A stretch of DNA of 64,000 nucleotides from Lachnospiraceae bacterium 3-1. Lineage in GTDB: Bacteria; Bacillota; Clostridia; Lachnospirales; Lachnospiraceae. Shown here piece after piece: positions 17,691 to 27,599 of this stretch. The notes beneath the pieces are model-generated. The model did no database searches. It saw nothing but the letters and a program-made list of their open reading frames with translations, and was not told the DNA's origin. The stretch covers positions 406,111 through 470,110 of the forward strand of contig KE159571.1 in the NCBI GenBank assembly GCA_000403255.2, given 5' to 3'. The stretch's first letter is position 1. Every line of letters starts with the position of its first letter. Made by a program: the position numbers and the translations under genes.

Positions 17691-18070
17691 ATGCCGAAAG
17701 AAAAAAACAGTGCATGATATTTTCGTAAGTTTGAATAATGAATTAGAACAAAAGATATATCTTCCCTTTGATGGAGAAAAGGAATTGAAGATAGTAGAAT
17801 CGCAGATTGTTCTTTTAAATAGAAAAAATTTCTATCAGCTTGGACAATCAATTATATATCGGCTTCTAACTACTTATGGATTCAAAGAAAAAGTTGTCAT
17901 AAATTTTAAATTAAGAGATTTTGATGACCAGACAGGAAAAATAATGGTATGCTGTAATGAAGAAAACAGCATTAATATTGACTTGCCCGAGGAAATTTGT
18001 CGAGACTTGGTAATATATTGCAATTTAAACAAATATAGGGAAAGAGAGCATTTCTTTTCCGTGGAACATG
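17691..18070 (+). pseudogene. Unknown protein 5' part, frameshifted in an A7 run
   Basis: ATG 17691 follows GGAAGGGGG. Its frame ends after eight codons because of a run of seven A. With six A it would read straight into the long frame VHDIFVSLNNELEQK, which continues for about 115 residues. I do not recognise the domain (VVINFKLRDFDDQTGKIMV). At about 18061-18080 it runs in frame into an AAA-ATPase gene fragment, so the join is probably a deletion scar. Confidence 0.45.
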
Positions 18071-18924
18071 CAGATAAAGGCACCTTATTTGAAAGACTCG
18101 ACATATGGAAAGAAGAGAAGTACCGCAGTCTCCAGGGCAGCTATCCGGTAATCTTCTTAAGCTTTGCAGATGTGAAGGAAACATCCTTTGGAAGTGCAAG
18201 GGATAAAATCTGCCGCATCATCAAAAGCGTATATGACAGATATTCAGCCTTGCAGGATAAGGGGCCGAAACAGAAAAAGTTTCCAGATATCTTCCATGAA
18301 ATATCCCCTACAATGGGTGATTCCGTAGCTTCTTATTCCTTGAAAGCCTTATCGGAATTCCTTGCTGATTATTATGGGAAAAGAGTCATCATTTTATTGG
18401 ATGAATATGATACCCCCATGCAGGAAGCTTATGTGCATGGATACTGGGATGAAATGGCGGCATTTGTCCGAAACCTGTTCAATTCTACTTTCAAGACGAA
18501 CCCATATATGGAGAGGGCGGTCATGACAGGTATTACACGTATAAGCAAAGAGTCTATTTTTTCCGACTTAAACCATCTGGAGGTAGTCACCTCTACCTCA
18601 TGTAAGTATGAGGCTTCTTTCGGTTTTTTTATTGCAGGGAAAATCATTCCATGCGTCAATAGATGAACAGATTATATTCAGCCAGTTGGATTATAATTTC
18701 CATGCTGTCTGGAGCCCTTGCGGGATGGTGATCCGGCCTTTGTGCTGGAATTCAAGGTGCATGATTCGGAGGATGAGAAGACGCTGGCGGATACAGTAGC
18801 AGCGGCGCTTCGACAGATAGAGGAGAAGGCCTATGATACGGAACTGACAGCGCGTGGAATTTCCAGAGAGCGGATTCGGCATTATGGGTTTGCTTTTGCA
18901 GGGAAGACAGTGTTGATAGGATGA
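18071..18924 (+). pseudogene. AAA-ATPase-like / PD-(D/E)XK protein (PF09820-PF08011), fragmented
   Basis: The segment TLFERLDIWKEEKYRSLQG, then VIFLSFADVKE, then Walker-B-like VIILLDEYDTPMQEAY and AVMTGITRISKESIFSDLNH match the middle of AAA-ATPase-like proteins common in gut bacteria. The N-terminal P-loop region is missing. After EASFGF (about 18625) the gene is scrambled. The C-terminal nuclease-like end reappears in another frame at 18718-18924 (FVLEFKVHDSEDEKTL, ISRERIRHYGFAFAGK). It is a multiply deleted copy. Intact family members are abundant and of unclear function. Confidence 0.75.
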
Positions 18925-19406
18925 CGTTGGTATCTATTGGTGAGATGATACAGGTGATATAAGGTGAAAAGACAATATGGGATTTATTAAAGTAACATAC
19001 ATACTGAGAGGTAGAGCAATAGTGTAACATTAATTATAAATAACGGAGCAGTACGTATAGAAAACAACGTGGATAAGAAGTGGAGAGATATTTGATGATG
19101 TTCAGGATGAGATTATGGTTCTTTATTTATAAGATAGAATGAAAAGCAAGAATAAGCCGAAGGGAATAGACGTTTTTGTTTGTCTATGAATAAAAGATAA
19201 AGAAATATAAAAAAGTATACCACACAAATTTTTCCAGATGCAATTTTTGGGATGATGTGATAAAATAACCGAAAGAGCGCCAGCTAAAAATAGCATTACT
19301 ATAGATATTGGGAGAGAAAATGCTTTGGCAGGCGGTAGCAGGGAAATAGAACGATGGATGCACATAGGACAGAGAAATGCGGAAAGCTGCGAAAGAAAAG
19401 GAACGT
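18925..19406. other. Intergenic region, no recognised gene
   Basis: Frames are short on both strands. A coding-like scrap (NNVDKKWRDI, then DDVQDEIMVLYL) near 19070-19130 has stops and no start. GATAAAAT near 19259 could be a -10 for the next gene. Confidence 0.4.
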
Positions 19407-20477
19407 ATGAATCATAAAAAAAGTAAGAGAAAAATTGCTATGGCAGCAGGTATAACCATATCCCTGCTGCTGTTGTTTTACGTCTTATTGGTAAATTTTT
19501 TGGTGAGCGCGGCGTTGGTTCCATCTTTTATGGAAAAGCTGGAGGCATTTGAACGGATTACAAAAGACAGCTATGCAGCCCAGGTACAGACCTCAGATAT
19601 TAAAGGCAATCGGCAAACGGCGTTAAATGAAACGAAGGAATGGCTTCAAAAGGCAAAACACCAGAAAATTTCGGCAGAGACAGAGGATGGATATACGTTG
19701 ATTGCAGAGACATTCCCAGCAGAAGAAAATACTGCTGACAGTAGGTGTTCAGCTACAGAGGAAATCTCCGATGGGGAAGAGATTTTAAGCACAGAAGAAA
19801 GTCATAAATGGGTATTGCTGCTTCATGGATATACCGGCTGGAAAGAAGAAATGTATCCCTTTGCTTACTGGTATCATACCCAGGGATTCCATGCAGTAGT
19901 GCCAGATTTGCGGTGCCAGGGGGAAAGTGAAGGAGATTTTATTGGTATGGGTTGGACCGACCATTTTGATTGTATGCTATGGATTGATTATATTCTTTCC
20001 AAGGATGCAGAGGCAAAAATTGTTATTCATGGACAATCTATGGGGGCAGCAACGGCGTTGATGATGACGGGAGAGGAGCTGCCAGAAAATATACAGGCGG
20101 TGGTTTCGGACTGTGCCTATACAGATGCTTATCGGATGTTTGGAGAGAAAATCAAGGAGTGGTTCAAGCTGCCAGCGTTTCCTTTGGTGGATTCTGCCTG
20201 TCTCATGCTGAAACTGCGGGGCGGTTATGATTTAAAAGATGCTTCCGCTTTAGAAGCCGTGAAGAAAAGCAGAACGCCTACCCTTTTTATTCATGGGGAT
20301 TCAGATGCCATGATATCGGTTCAGATGTCTAAGGAACTATATGAGGCAGCCAATTGCGAGAAAGAGCTTCTCATTGTAGAGGGCGCAGGCCATGGACAGG
20401 CACAGGAAAAAGATCCTGATACATATTACAATACAATAGAGGAATTTTTAAATAAAATGCTTGAAAGTTGCCAATAA
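19407..20477 (+). CDS. Alpha/beta hydrolase, membrane-anchored
   Basis: A 356-residue hydrolase with an N-terminal membrane helix (about residues 11-38, MAAGITISLLLLFYVLLVNF) placing the catalytic domain outside. The fold shows oxyanion region LLLHGYTGWKEE, nucleophile elbow GQSMGA, and a late HGDSDAMI (Asp) and GAGHGQ (His) to complete the triad. An acidic low-complexity insert lies at about residues 105-130. Family members are esterase or peptidase-like enzymes of the DUF/BAAT type; the substrate is unknown. ATG 19407 follows AAAGGA, whereas the earlier ATG 19377 has no clear ribosome site. It is monocistronic. Confidence 0.85.
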   Translation: MNHKKSKRKIAMAAGITISLLLLFYVLLVNFLVSAALVPSFMEKLEAFERITKDSYAAQVQTSDIKGNRQTALNETKEWLQKAKHQKISAETEDGYTLIAETFPAEENTADSRCSATEEISDGEEILSTEESHKWVLLLHGYTGWKEEMYPFAYWYHTQGFHAVVPDLRCQGESEGDFIGMGWTDHFDCMLWIDYILSKDAEAKIVIHGQSMGAATALMMTGEELPENIQAVVSDCAYTDAYRMFGEKIKEWFKLPAFPLVDSACLMLKLRGGYDLKDASALEAVKKSRTPTLFIHGDSDAMISVQMSKELYEAANCEKELLIVEGAGHGQAQEKDPDTYYNTIEEFLNKMLESCQ

Positions 20478-20513
20478 TTATGGTAAAATATCAGACTGTG
20501 ATGTAATAATTTA

Positions 20514-20530
20514 TCCTTGCTCTCAGCAAG
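20514..20530 (+). promoter_or_regulatory. Hairpin in the rpsF leader
   Basis: CCTTGCTctcAGCAAGG forms a 7-bp stem about 30 bases before rpsF. A second CTCAG/CTGAG pairing is possible. rpsF operons are often autoregulated through leader RNA, but this does not clearly match the known S6:S18 motif. Confidence 0.35.
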
Positions 20531-20561
20531 GACTGAGGGCCAGAGACCAGAAGGAGGTACG

Positions 20562-20858
20562 ATGAGCATGAACAAATATGAATTAGCGCTTGTTGTCAAT
20601 GCAAAAATCGAGGATGAAGAAAGAGCCGCTGTGGTAGAGAAAGCAAAAGAGTATATTACCAGGTTTGGCGGTACAATAACTAACGTGGATGAATGGGGTA
20701 AGAAAAGATTAGCTTACGAGATTCAGAAAATGCGTGAAGGTTTCTATTACTTTATCCAGTTTGATGCGAATGCAGATTGTCCGGCAGAAATTGAAAAACG
20801 GATTCGTATTATGGATAATGTGCTTCGTTTCTTATGCGTTAGACAAGATGAGGCATAA
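20562..20858 (+). CDS. rpsF: 30S ribosomal protein S6
   Basis: A 98-residue S6 protein, identified by NKYELALVVNAKIEDEER, the TNVDEWGKKRLAYEI core and the IMDNVLRFLCVR end. It binds S18 and 16S rRNA in the small-subunit platform. ATG 20562 follows AAGGAGG at good spacing; the longer frame from 20517 would include the leader hairpin. It is followed by ssb and rpsR in the classic operon order. Confidence 0.97.
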   Translation: MSMNKYELALVVNAKIEDEERAAVVEKAKEYITRFGGTITNVDEWGKKRLAYEIQKMREGFYYFIQFDANADCPAEIEKRIRIMDNVLRFLCVRQDEA

Positions 20859-20874
20859 TAAAAGAGGAGATTAG

Positions 20875-21318
20875 ATGAATAAAGTTATATTGATGGGCAG
20901 ATTAACCAGAGATCCTGAAGTGCGCTATTCCCAGGGCGAGAATGCAACGGCAGTTGCAAGATATACATTAGCGGTAGATAGAAGATTCCGGCGTGACAAC
21001 GATCAGCAGACGGCAGATTTTATTAACTGTGTTGCCTTTGGAAAAGCTGGTGAGTTTGCGGAGAAATATTTTCACAAGGGAATTAAGATTGCCATAACTG
21101 GAAGAATCCAGACTGGAAGCTATACCAACCAGGAAGGGCAGAAGGTCTATACCACTGATATTGTCGTAGAAGAGCAGGAATTTGCAGAGAGCAAGGCGGC
21201 AAGCGAGGGACAGGCCGGAGGCTTTCAGTCAATGGGAAGACCGACGCCTAGCGCTGCAGTCGGGGACGGTTTTATGAATATTCCTGACGGGATTGATGAA
21301 GAATTACCCTTTAATTAG
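20875..21318 (+). CDS. ssb: Single-stranded DNA-binding protein
   Basis: A 147-residue SSB with an OB fold ([19 protein letters not shown], then [19 protein letters not shown], then [19 protein letters not shown]), a glycine-rich linker and the conserved acidic tip DEELPF, followed by a terminal Asn. It coats ssDNA in replication and repair and recruits partners through the tip. It sits 16 bp after rpsF and 17 bp before rpsR, each with its own strong ribosome site. Confidence 0.97.
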   Translation: MNKVILMGRLTRDPEVRYSQGENATAVARYTLAVDRRFRRDNDQQTADFINCVAFGKAGEFAEKYFHKGIKIAITGRIQTGSYTNQEGQKVYTTDIVVEEQEFAESKAASEGQAGGFQSMGRPTPSAAVGDGFMNIPDGIDEELPFN

Positions 21319-21335
21319 AACAGGAGGTAAAGAAC

Positions 21336-21599
21336 ATGGCTTATAATAAAACAGAAAGAAGCGATTCTCCAATGAAGAGAAGAGGCGGAATGCGCAGAAG
21401 AAAAAAAGTCTGTGTATTTTGCGGCAAAGACAATGTGATTGATTATAAAGATACCAATAAGTTAAAGAGATACATTTCTGAAAGAGGTAAGATTCTTCCA
21501 AGAAGAATTACTGGAAACTGTGCGAAGCATCAGAGAGCGCTTACAGTTGCAATTAAGAGAGCAAGACATATCTCTTTGATGCCATATGTAACAGATTAA
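21336..21599 (+). CDS. rpsR: 30S ribosomal protein S18
   Basis: An 87-residue basic protein with [38 protein letters not shown] and [17 protein letters not shown], all diagnostic of S18. The CxxC suggests the zinc-binding form. It is the last gene of the rpsF-ssb-rpsR operon and is followed by a strong terminator. Confidence 0.97.
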   Translation: MAYNKTERSDSPMKRRGGMRRRKKVCVFCGKDNVIDYKDTNKLKRYISERGKILPRRITGNCAKHQRALTVAIKRARHISLMPYVTD

Positions 21600-21637
21600 A
21601 TATTAGGAAAAGCAGATTTTTCTATAAAATAAAAATG

Positions 21638-21680
21638 AAAGATAGGCCAATCACTTTCGGGTATTGGCCTATCTTTTTTC
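21638..21680 (+). terminator. Rho-independent terminator of rpsF-ssb-rpsR
   Basis: GATAGGCCAAT and ATTGGCCTATC form an 11-bp perfect stem followed by TTTTTT. Confidence 0.9.
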
Positions 21681-21829
21681 TTCTATCGGAAAATTAGAAT
21701 GAAAAATGAAGAAAAGGGCATGTTATCAGAAACCCCAAAAATGCGCCCAGGCAGGTAAAATAAGATGAAATACCATCCTTTAAAGTATCGTTTATGTATG
21801 CAGCATAGTTTTGATAGAACAATAATTAA

Positions 21830-22300
21830 AAAAAGCAGGTTTGAAAGAGAAGTCAGCGAAAAGGTGATGGAAGCATTGGAACAGTGGAAAATGGGAAAAA
21901 ATATACCGGAAATATCGGCTGAAATCATATTTGAATAGTTTACTATATCCCTATTATCCTGAAATGATGCGGTATGCACCGGAATTTCTGTTGGATGATC
22001 CGCCCAATTCCTATAAGCATTATCTCAATGATTTGAATCGTTACATACTATGCAGTGGTAATTTCTAAATTTGGAGTGCCTGCGGCCAGAGGGATTACTC
22101 ATTTGGCAAAGGCTCCAGGCTTTCATCAGAGAGGACTTACAAAGGAGCAACAGGGAAAGGCCATTGTATCCATGCTGGAAGATATTTTAGATACCAACGG
22201 TGCAGGAGCATGTGTGTTCATTTGTCCCGATTCATTTGATGCTGAACCGCTCAATGCTTCTTGTGGAGGGTACATTGACAATTATCTGGCAAAACGCTAA
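21830..22300 (+). pseudogene. Remnant of a large unidentified protein
   Basis: Several frames show coding-like pieces: EKVMEALEQWKMGKNIPEIS near 21850-21930, YYPEMMRYAPEFLLDDPPNS near 21950-22010, and then the open frame 22055-22300 (FGVPAARGITHLAK, QGKAIVSMLEDILDTNGAGA). The last part resembles the conserved VPAARGMTH / GxAGxxVF region of large membrane proteins near glycosyltransferases. Frames change at least twice. It is probably a dead gene; the identification is tentative. Confidence 0.4.
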
Positions 22301-22390
22301 ATCAGAGGAATTCCCTGAGTGGAATTTTTCTTTTTTGATTTAGAAAACAATGTACAGGTAACAGTTCAGCCTGCCATTGGGAAAACTGTA

Positions 22391-22419
22391 TTGTAAGAAT
22401 TCTGAGGAAGTGGTATAAT
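22391..22419 (+). promoter_or_regulatory. Sigma-A promoter of gdpP-rplI-dnaB
   Basis: TTGTAA and TATAAT are separated by 17 bases. A leader of about 110 bases follows, with a small CTGCTC/GAGCAG hairpin near 22449-22464. Confidence 0.75.
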
Positions 22420-22539
22420 ATGACGAAGGCAACGACCTGTATCATACCTGCTCATAAGAGCAGTTGTTTGATAGTTGCACGTGGAACCGTAAAACAGAAA
22501 CCAGAAATATCAGGTAAGAACAACAAAGGTAGGAGATAA

Positions 22540-24600
22540 ATGAAAAGAAAAAATCACACTGGAGTTCAGTTTAAGAATTGCATGTGCTGGCCGCTGATGC
22601 TGACAGTTTTAATTGTTTTAATGAATGTGCCTTTATACTATTTTGACCTAAAGGCTGGCATCTGTGTATCCATATTTGCCGCTCTCTATTTTCTTATTGT
22701 ATTGGCCATTTTTATAGCAAATAAATCAGTGCTGCGCAACGAGGCAATTAATTTTGCAACCCAGTATGGAACCATTCAGAAAAAATTACTGGATGAATTT
22801 GAGATTCCATACGCACTGTTGGATTACAATAGCAAGATTTTGTGGATGAACAAATCATTTTCTAAAATTGTAGAAAAGAATAAGACGTATCATAAGTCCA
22901 TCGCCACAATTTTTCCATCTGTTACCAGGGAGCTTCTGGAAAAGGAAGAGCACAATGACCATATACATGTAAAATGGAAGGACCGGATTTATCGGGTGAG
23001 TGCGGGGAAAATTTATTTTCAAGATCAAGAAGATGCAAAGAATAGTGACAACAAAGAGGAGGAGAAGAGTAACTCATATTTGATTGCCCTGTATCTTTTT
23101 GACGAGACAGAGCTTCATGAGAGCATTCAGGAAATCAGGGAGCAGCAGATGGTTTCCATGTTGATTTATATTGACAATTATGAAGAGGCGCTGGATAGCG
23201 TAGAAGAAGTAAAACGGTCTTTGCTGGTAGCCTTGGTGGATCGTAAAGTCAGTAAATATTTTTCTGAGCGGGATAGTGTAATAAAGAAAATCGAAAAAGA
23301 CAAATATTTTGTTGTTTTCAAACAAAGACACTTAGAAGCGTTGATTGAGGACAAATTTAGTATCCTGGAGGATGTAAAGACCGTAAAAGTAGGAAATGAG
23401 ATGGCGGTAACCTTAAGCATCGGAGTGGGCGTCAGCGAAAACAGCTATAATCAGAAGTATGAATATGCTCGTATGGCCATTGACCTTGCATTGGGCCGAG
23501 GCGGTGATCAGGTGGTGGTCAAAGAAGGAGAAAAAATCTCTTATTTTGGTGGAAAATCCAGACAGGTGGAGAAGATGACCCGGGTGAAGGCAAGGGTGAA
23601 GGCCCATGCCCTTCGGGAGATTATTGAGAGCCGGGAAGAAGTGTTTATTATGGGACACAGCATCAGCGATATGGATGCCTTTGGAGCGGCTGTTGGAATT
23701 TTTTGCGCCACACAGGTGTTAGGCAAAAAGGCGCATATTGTACTGGATGAAGTCACCTCTTCCTTACGTCCCATGAAAGAATGCTTTACGGAGGAAAAGG
23801 GATATCCAGAAGATATGTTTTTGGGAAGCGAACAAGCTCTCGAGATGGCAGATAACCGGAGCGTGGTGGTTGTTGTTGACACAAACAGGCCCAATTATAC
23901 AGAGTGTCCAGAACTGTTGAAAAAAACAAAAACCATTGTGGTATTTGACCACCATAGACAGAGCAGTGAAGTGATTGAGAATGCGGTGCTTTCCTATATC
24001 GAAGCTTATGCATCCTCTACCTGTGAGATGGTAGCGGAGGTTTTGCAGTATTTTAATGAAAATATCCACCTGAAACCCAATGAGGCAGACAGTATTTATG
24101 CAGGAATTTTAATAGATACCAATAATTTTATGACGAAGACGGGCGTAAGAACCTTTGAAGCAGCAGCTTATTTGCGCAGATGTGGGGCAGAGGTAACCAG
24201 AGTTCGTAAGCTTCTAAGGGATGATATGGCAGCATACAAGGCAAGGGCGGAGGCAGTACGCCATGCAGAGGTTTACCGAGGTGCATTTGCTATCTCCATC
24301 TGCCCGGCAGACCGGGATGTGGAAAGCCCCACGATTGCAGGAGCACAGGCAGCAAATGAGCTTTTGAATATTGTAGGAATTAAGGCTTCCTTTGTACTTA
24401 CCGAATACAATGGAAAGATTTATATTAGTTCCCGTTCTATTGATGAAATCAATGTACAGTTGATTATGGAACGTCTCGGCGGCGGCGGACATTTGAATAT
24501 AGCAGGTGCGCAGATGACCAACTGCACTGTGGCAGAGGCAAAGAGACGAATTCAGATAACCTTAGATCAGATGTTAAAGGAAGGAGATATAGAAGTATGA
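22540..24600 (+). CDS. gdpP: Cyclic-di-AMP phosphodiesterase GdpP (DHH family)
   Basis: A 686-residue membrane enzyme that would hydrolyse c-di-AMP. Two membrane helices (about residues 12-65) are followed by a PAS-like domain (about 80-190) and a degenerate GGDEF domain (about 195-330). The DHH domain follows, with [13 protein letters not shown] (about 370), VVDTNRPN and FDHHRQ (about 470). The DHHA1 domain ends with [12 protein letters not shown] (about 646). All DHH metal ligands I can place are present. It overlaps rplI by the ATGA arrangement and precedes dnaB, a conserved Firmicutes order. Confidence 0.96.
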   Translation: MKRKNHTGVQFKNCMCWPLMLTVLIVLMNVPLYYFDLKAGICVSIFAALYFLIVLAIFIANKSVLRNEAINFATQYGTIQKKLLDEFEIPYALLDYNSKILWMNKSFSKIVEKNKTYHKSIATIFPSVTRELLEKEEHNDHIHVKWKDRIYRVSAGKIYFQDQEDAKNSDNKEEEKSNSYLIALYLFDETELHESIQEIREQQMVSMLIYIDNYEEALDSVEEVKRSLLVALVDRKVSKYFSERDSVIKKIEKDKYFVVFKQRHLEALIEDKFSILEDVKTVKVGNEMAVTLSIGVGVSENSYNQKYEYARMAIDLALGRGGDQVVVKEGEKISYFGGKSRQVEKMTRVKARVKAHALREIIESREEVFIMGHSISDMDAFGAAVGIFCATQVLGKKAHIVLDEVTSSLRPMKECFTEEKGYPEDMFLGSEQALEMADNRSVVVVVDTNRPNYTECPELLKKTKTIVVFDHHRQSSEVIENAVLSYIEAYASSTCEMVAEVLQYFNENIHLKPNEADSIYAGILIDTNNFMTKTGVRTFEAAAYLRRCGAEVTRVRKLLRDDMAAYKARAEAVRHAEVYRGAFAISICPADRDVESPTIAGAQAANELLNIVGIKASFVLTEYNGKIYISSRSIDEINVQLIMERLGGGGHLNIAGAQMTNCTVAEAKRRIQITLDQMLKEGDIEV

Positions 24601-25046
24601 AAGTAATTTTGTTAGAGGATGTAAAGTCATTGGGTAAGAAGGGACAAGTAGTTAATGTCAGCGATGGTTATGCCAGAAACCTTCTTTTTCCAAAAAAGTT
24701 AGGAATAGAAGCCACACCCAAAAATATGAATGATTTAAAACTGAAAAATAAACATGCCGAGAAAGTGGCGCAAGAAAATCTTGACGCGGCAAAAGCCTTG
24801 GCAGAAGAAATTGCCACAAAGGAGGTAACCGTGGCAATTAAGACAGGGGAAGGGGGCAAGACCTTCGGTTCTGTTTCTTCTAAAGAGATTGCAGCAGCGG
24901 CAAAGGAACAGATTGACATGGAACTGGATAAGAAAAAAATGCAGCTTCCAGAAGGGGGATTGAAATCATTGGGGGTATATGAAATTGGAATCAAGTTCCA
25001 TCCCCAGGTGACAGGAACCTTGAAGGTGAAAGTGACAGAGGCTTAA
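24597..25046 (+). CDS. rplI: 50S ribosomal protein L9
   Basis: A 149-residue L9 with the classic start [19 protein letters not shown], then [16 protein letters not shown], a long connecting helix (about residues 40-75) and a C-terminal domain starting [14 protein letters not shown]. The start codon overlaps the gdpP stop (ATGA). It is followed 19 bp later by dnaB. Confidence 0.97.
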   Translation: MKVILLEDVKSLGKKGQVVNVSDGYARNLLFPKKLGIEATPKNMNDLKLKNKHAEKVAQENLDAAKALAEEIATKEVTVAIKTGEGGKTFGSVSSKEIAAAAKEQIDMELDKKKMQLPEGGLKSLGVYEIGIKFHPQVTGTLKVKVTEA

Positions 25047-25065
25047 GGAGCGCTAGGAGGCGGAT

Positions 25066-26397
25066 ATGGAAGAAGCTCTTTTAAAACGGAATATGCCAAG
25101 CAGTAAGGAAGCGGAGCAGTCGGTCATCGGTTCTATGATCATGGATCGGGAAGCCGTCATTATGGCTTCTGAGCTTCTGGTGCGGGAGGATTTTTATTAT
25201 CAGGATTGCGGAATTCTGTTTGAATCCATGTTGGAGCTTTTTAATGAGGATCAGCCCATTGATGTGATTACCTTGCAGAATCGTCTTCGGGAGAAGGATG
25301 TCCCAGAGCAATTAAAGGATATTAGTTTTGTAGGGGAAATGGTCACATCGGTGCCTACCTCTGCCAACATTAAACATTATGCAAATATTGTAAAAGAAAA
25401 ATCCATGCTCCGCAAGCTGATTAAAGTAAATGAAGAAATTGCAAATCAGTGTTATTTAGGCAGGGACAGCTTAGAGGATATTATGGCAGATACAGAAAAA
25501 AAGATTTTCAATCTGCTTCAAAATAGAAATAGCAGCGATTTTGTCCCGATTAAACAAATTGTAATCAATGCGCTGGAAAAAATTGAACAGGCATCTAAGA
25601 CAAAAGGAAATGTAACGGGAATTGCCACAGGCTTTGTGGATTTGGATTACCGAACCTCAGGGCTTCAGCCCTCAGATTTAGTTCTGGTTGCGGCAAGGCC
25701 GTCCATGGGGAAAACTGCCTTTGTATTAAATATTGCTCAGTATGTGGCTTTTCACAGTAATATGAGTACAGCAATTTTTAGCTTGGAAATGTCAAAGGAG
25801 CAGTTAGTAAACCGTTTGTTTTCCCTGGAGTCCAGGGTAGATGCTCAGCTTTTACGTTCTGGTAATCTGGCGGATTCTGATTGGGAAAAGCTGATTGAAG
25901 GCGCAGGTACCATTGGCAGGTCCAATTTGATTATTGACGATACACCGGGTATTTCCATCTCAGAGCTTCGCTCCAAATGTAGGAAATACAAGCTGGAACA
26001 GGATTTGAAACTGGTTATTATCGATTATCTCCAGTTGATGTCTGGCTCGGGGAGAACAGATTCCAGGCAACAGGAAATCTCAGACATTTCCCGTTCCCTC
26101 AAAGGGCTTGCCCGTGAATTAAATGTACCAGTAGTTGCATTGTCTCAGCTTAGCCGCCAAGTAGAGCAGCGTCCAGATCACAGGCCAATGCTCTCGGATT
26201 TGAGAGAATCAGGGGCGATTGAGCAGGATGCGGATGTTGTAATGTTTATTTACCGTGACGATTATTATAACAAGGATACACCAGATAAAAATATTGCGGA
26301 AATTATCGTTGCCAAACAGAGAAATGGTCCTATTGGAACGATAAATCTGGTTTGGCTGCCTCAGTACACCAAATTTGCCAACATGGAAAAACGCTAA
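25066..26397 (+). CDS. dnaB: Replicative DNA helicase DnaB (DnaC in Bacillus)
   Basis: A 443-residue hexameric helicase. The N-terminal helical domain (AEQSVIGSMIMDREAV) is followed by a linker and a RecA-like domain with Walker A ARPSMGKTAFVLN (about residue 210), Walker B KLVIIDYLQLM, LSQLSRQVEQRPDHRP and the arginine-finger region near the end. Length is normal and no intein is present. ATG 25066 follows AGGAGG. It is the last gene of the gdpP-rplI-dnaB unit. Confidence 0.97.
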   Translation: MEEALLKRNMPSSKEAEQSVIGSMIMDREAVIMASELLVREDFYYQDCGILFESMLELFNEDQPIDVITLQNRLREKDVPEQLKDISFVGEMVTSVPTSANIKHYANIVKEKSMLRKLIKVNEEIANQCYLGRDSLEDIMADTEKKIFNLLQNRNSSDFVPIKQIVINALEKIEQASKTKGNVTGIATGFVDLDYRTSGLQPSDLVLVAARPSMGKTAFVLNIAQYVAFHSNMSTAIFSLEMSKEQLVNRLFSLESRVDAQLLRSGNLADSDWEKLIEGAGTIGRSNLIIDDTPGISISELRSKCRKYKLEQDLKLVIIDYLQLMSGSGRTDSRQQEISDISRSLKGLARELNVPVVALSQLSRQVEQRPDHRPMLSDLRESGAIEQDADVVMFIYRDDYYNKDTPDKNIAEIIVAKQRNGPIGTINLVWLPQYTKFANMEKR

Positions 26398-26470
26398 GAG
26401 GTATGTTGGGTCTGACAGTGAAATAGTAACGTTTTTGGTTATTTAGAATTTTACATTGTCATGTAAATTT

Positions 26471-26510
26471 TTCGACATTTTGTAGACAAAGGAATATTTT
26501 TTTGTAAAAT
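26471..26510 (+). promoter_or_regulatory. Promoter with possible Spo0A box
   Basis: TAGACA and TAAAAT with 16 bases between them lie about 180 bases before the MerR-type gene. TTCGACA at 26471-26477, the exact complement of the Spo0A box core TGTCGAA, sits right before the -35. A 7-mer can occur by chance, so the control site is only a suggestion. Confidence 0.4.
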
Positions 26511-26688
26511 TAAGCAGATATTTTCCAAAAAAGGAAGGTATCTGTTTTTTACTGTCATTATTTCACGATGAAAAAAGATTGTAACAGAGAATAGAAATCG
26601 GTAAAATAGAATAAAAAGGGACAAGCTGATGTATACAGCACAGCAATCCGGCTTGCCGGAAGGCGAATCCCAAAAAGGAGGTTAAAAT

Positions 26689-27363
26689 GTGGAAAATGTA
26701 CGCTATATGATTTCGGACGCGGCAAATATAGTAAATGTTGAGTCCCACGTATTGCGGTATTGGGAAGAAGAGCTGGAGCTGATGATTCCTCGCAATGAAA
26801 TGGGGCACCGCTATTACACAGAAGAAAATATAGCGCAATTCCAAAAGATAAAAGAGTGGAAAGAACAGGGATATCAGTTAAAAGCAATTCGGATGATGAT
26901 ACATAGTCATTCCCAGCCATGCGAGGTACCGTCTGGTGGGAACAATGTTATTCAGATGAATCGGGAGTATATGGAAGAGGTTCCCCAAATGGCATTGGAG
27001 AGAAAGACGATGGAAAGGCCGGTAGCAGAACGACACAGTAATCCTGTTTCCAATACAGTAAAGCTGGAACAGTTTCAGTCTATGATGCTGACAATTGTAA
27101 AACAGGCAGTAGAAGAGAACAACCAGGCGTTGGGAAAAGAAGTAGGCTCCCAGGTTGGTGAGCGTGTATTAAAAGAGATGAATTACCTTATGCGGGAACA
27201 AGATGAGGCGGAGGAAGAACGCTTCCGAAAATTGGATGCGGCAATTCGCAGCACGCGAAAAGCCAGAAGGTTCCGCAAGGAGAAAAAGGAGAAGAAAGAG
27301 AAAGATTCAGGAAAAATCATCGGGAAGGAGAACAAATTAAATCCGAATTTGACGGTAAACTGA
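26689..27363 (+). CDS. MerR-type helix-turn-helix protein
   Basis: A 224-residue protein. The N-terminal MerR-like HTH reads YMISDAANIVNVESHVLRYW with RYWEEELELMIPRNEMGHRYY and the second helix QLKAIRMMI. The middle is a Gln/Glu-rich helix, and the C-terminus is highly charged and lysine-rich (KKEKKEKDSGK). This layout is common in clostridia for RacA-like or DUF-type DNA-binding proteins; the target is not known. The start is GTG 26689 after AAGGAGG. An ATG two bases earlier is out of frame. Confidence 0.85.
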   Translation: MENVRYMISDAANIVNVESHVLRYWEEELELMIPRNEMGHRYYTEENIAQFQKIKEWKEQGYQLKAIRMMIHSHSQPCEVPSGGNNVIQMNREYMEEVPQMALERKTMERPVAERHSNPVSNTVKLEQFQSMMLTIVKQAVEENNQALGKEVGSQVGERVLKEMNYLMREQDEAEEERFRKLDAAIRSTRKARRFRKEKKEKKEKDSGKIIGKENKLNPNLTVN

Positions 27364-27385
27364 CTTGCTCACGTTGTTTCAGTAC

Positions 27386-27420
27386 AAAAAGGAATCCTGC
27401 GAATGCAGGATTCCTTTTTT
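27386..27420 (+). terminator. Rho-independent terminator
   Basis: AAAAAGGAATCCTGC gaat GCAGGATTCCTTTTTT is a perfect stem with a T run, 23 bases after the MerR-type gene. Confidence 0.92.
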
Positions 27421-27478
27421 ATTCTACAAGAAAGACCTTGTTATGCTAAAGCGTGAAAGTATCTTTCTTGTAGAATAA
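27419..27478. repeat. 17-bp perfect inverted repeat
   Basis: TTATTCTACAAGAAAGA and its exact complement are separated by 26 bases. It starts at the end of the preceding terminator. No coding sequence lies inside. Confidence 0.6.
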
Positions 27479-27537
27479 AATAATATGCGCACTCGCACAA
27501 GAGGAAAGATATTGCTTTGCAATTGTGCTTGGCGCGG

Positions 27538-27582
27538 AAAACCGCCCAAGTCTCTCAAAAATGAGGGATTTGGGCGGTTTGT
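27538..27582 (-). terminator. Terminator of the ferredoxin gene
   Basis: AAACCGCCCAA and TTGGGCGGTTT form an 11-bp stem with an additional CCCTC/GAG(A)G pairing. On the minus strand it ends with TTTT, 18 bases after the ferredoxin stop. Confidence 0.75.
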
Positions 27583-27599
27583 TCTACATTATGTAGGGA

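Noticed and set aside
20500-20561. Known S6:S18 leader motif before rpsF
   Set aside because: A hairpin is present but the conserved bases of the motif could not be placed.
22420-22539. Possible riboswitch in the gdpP leader
   Set aside because: Only one small hairpin is visible and no known c-di-AMP or other riboswitch core could be matched.
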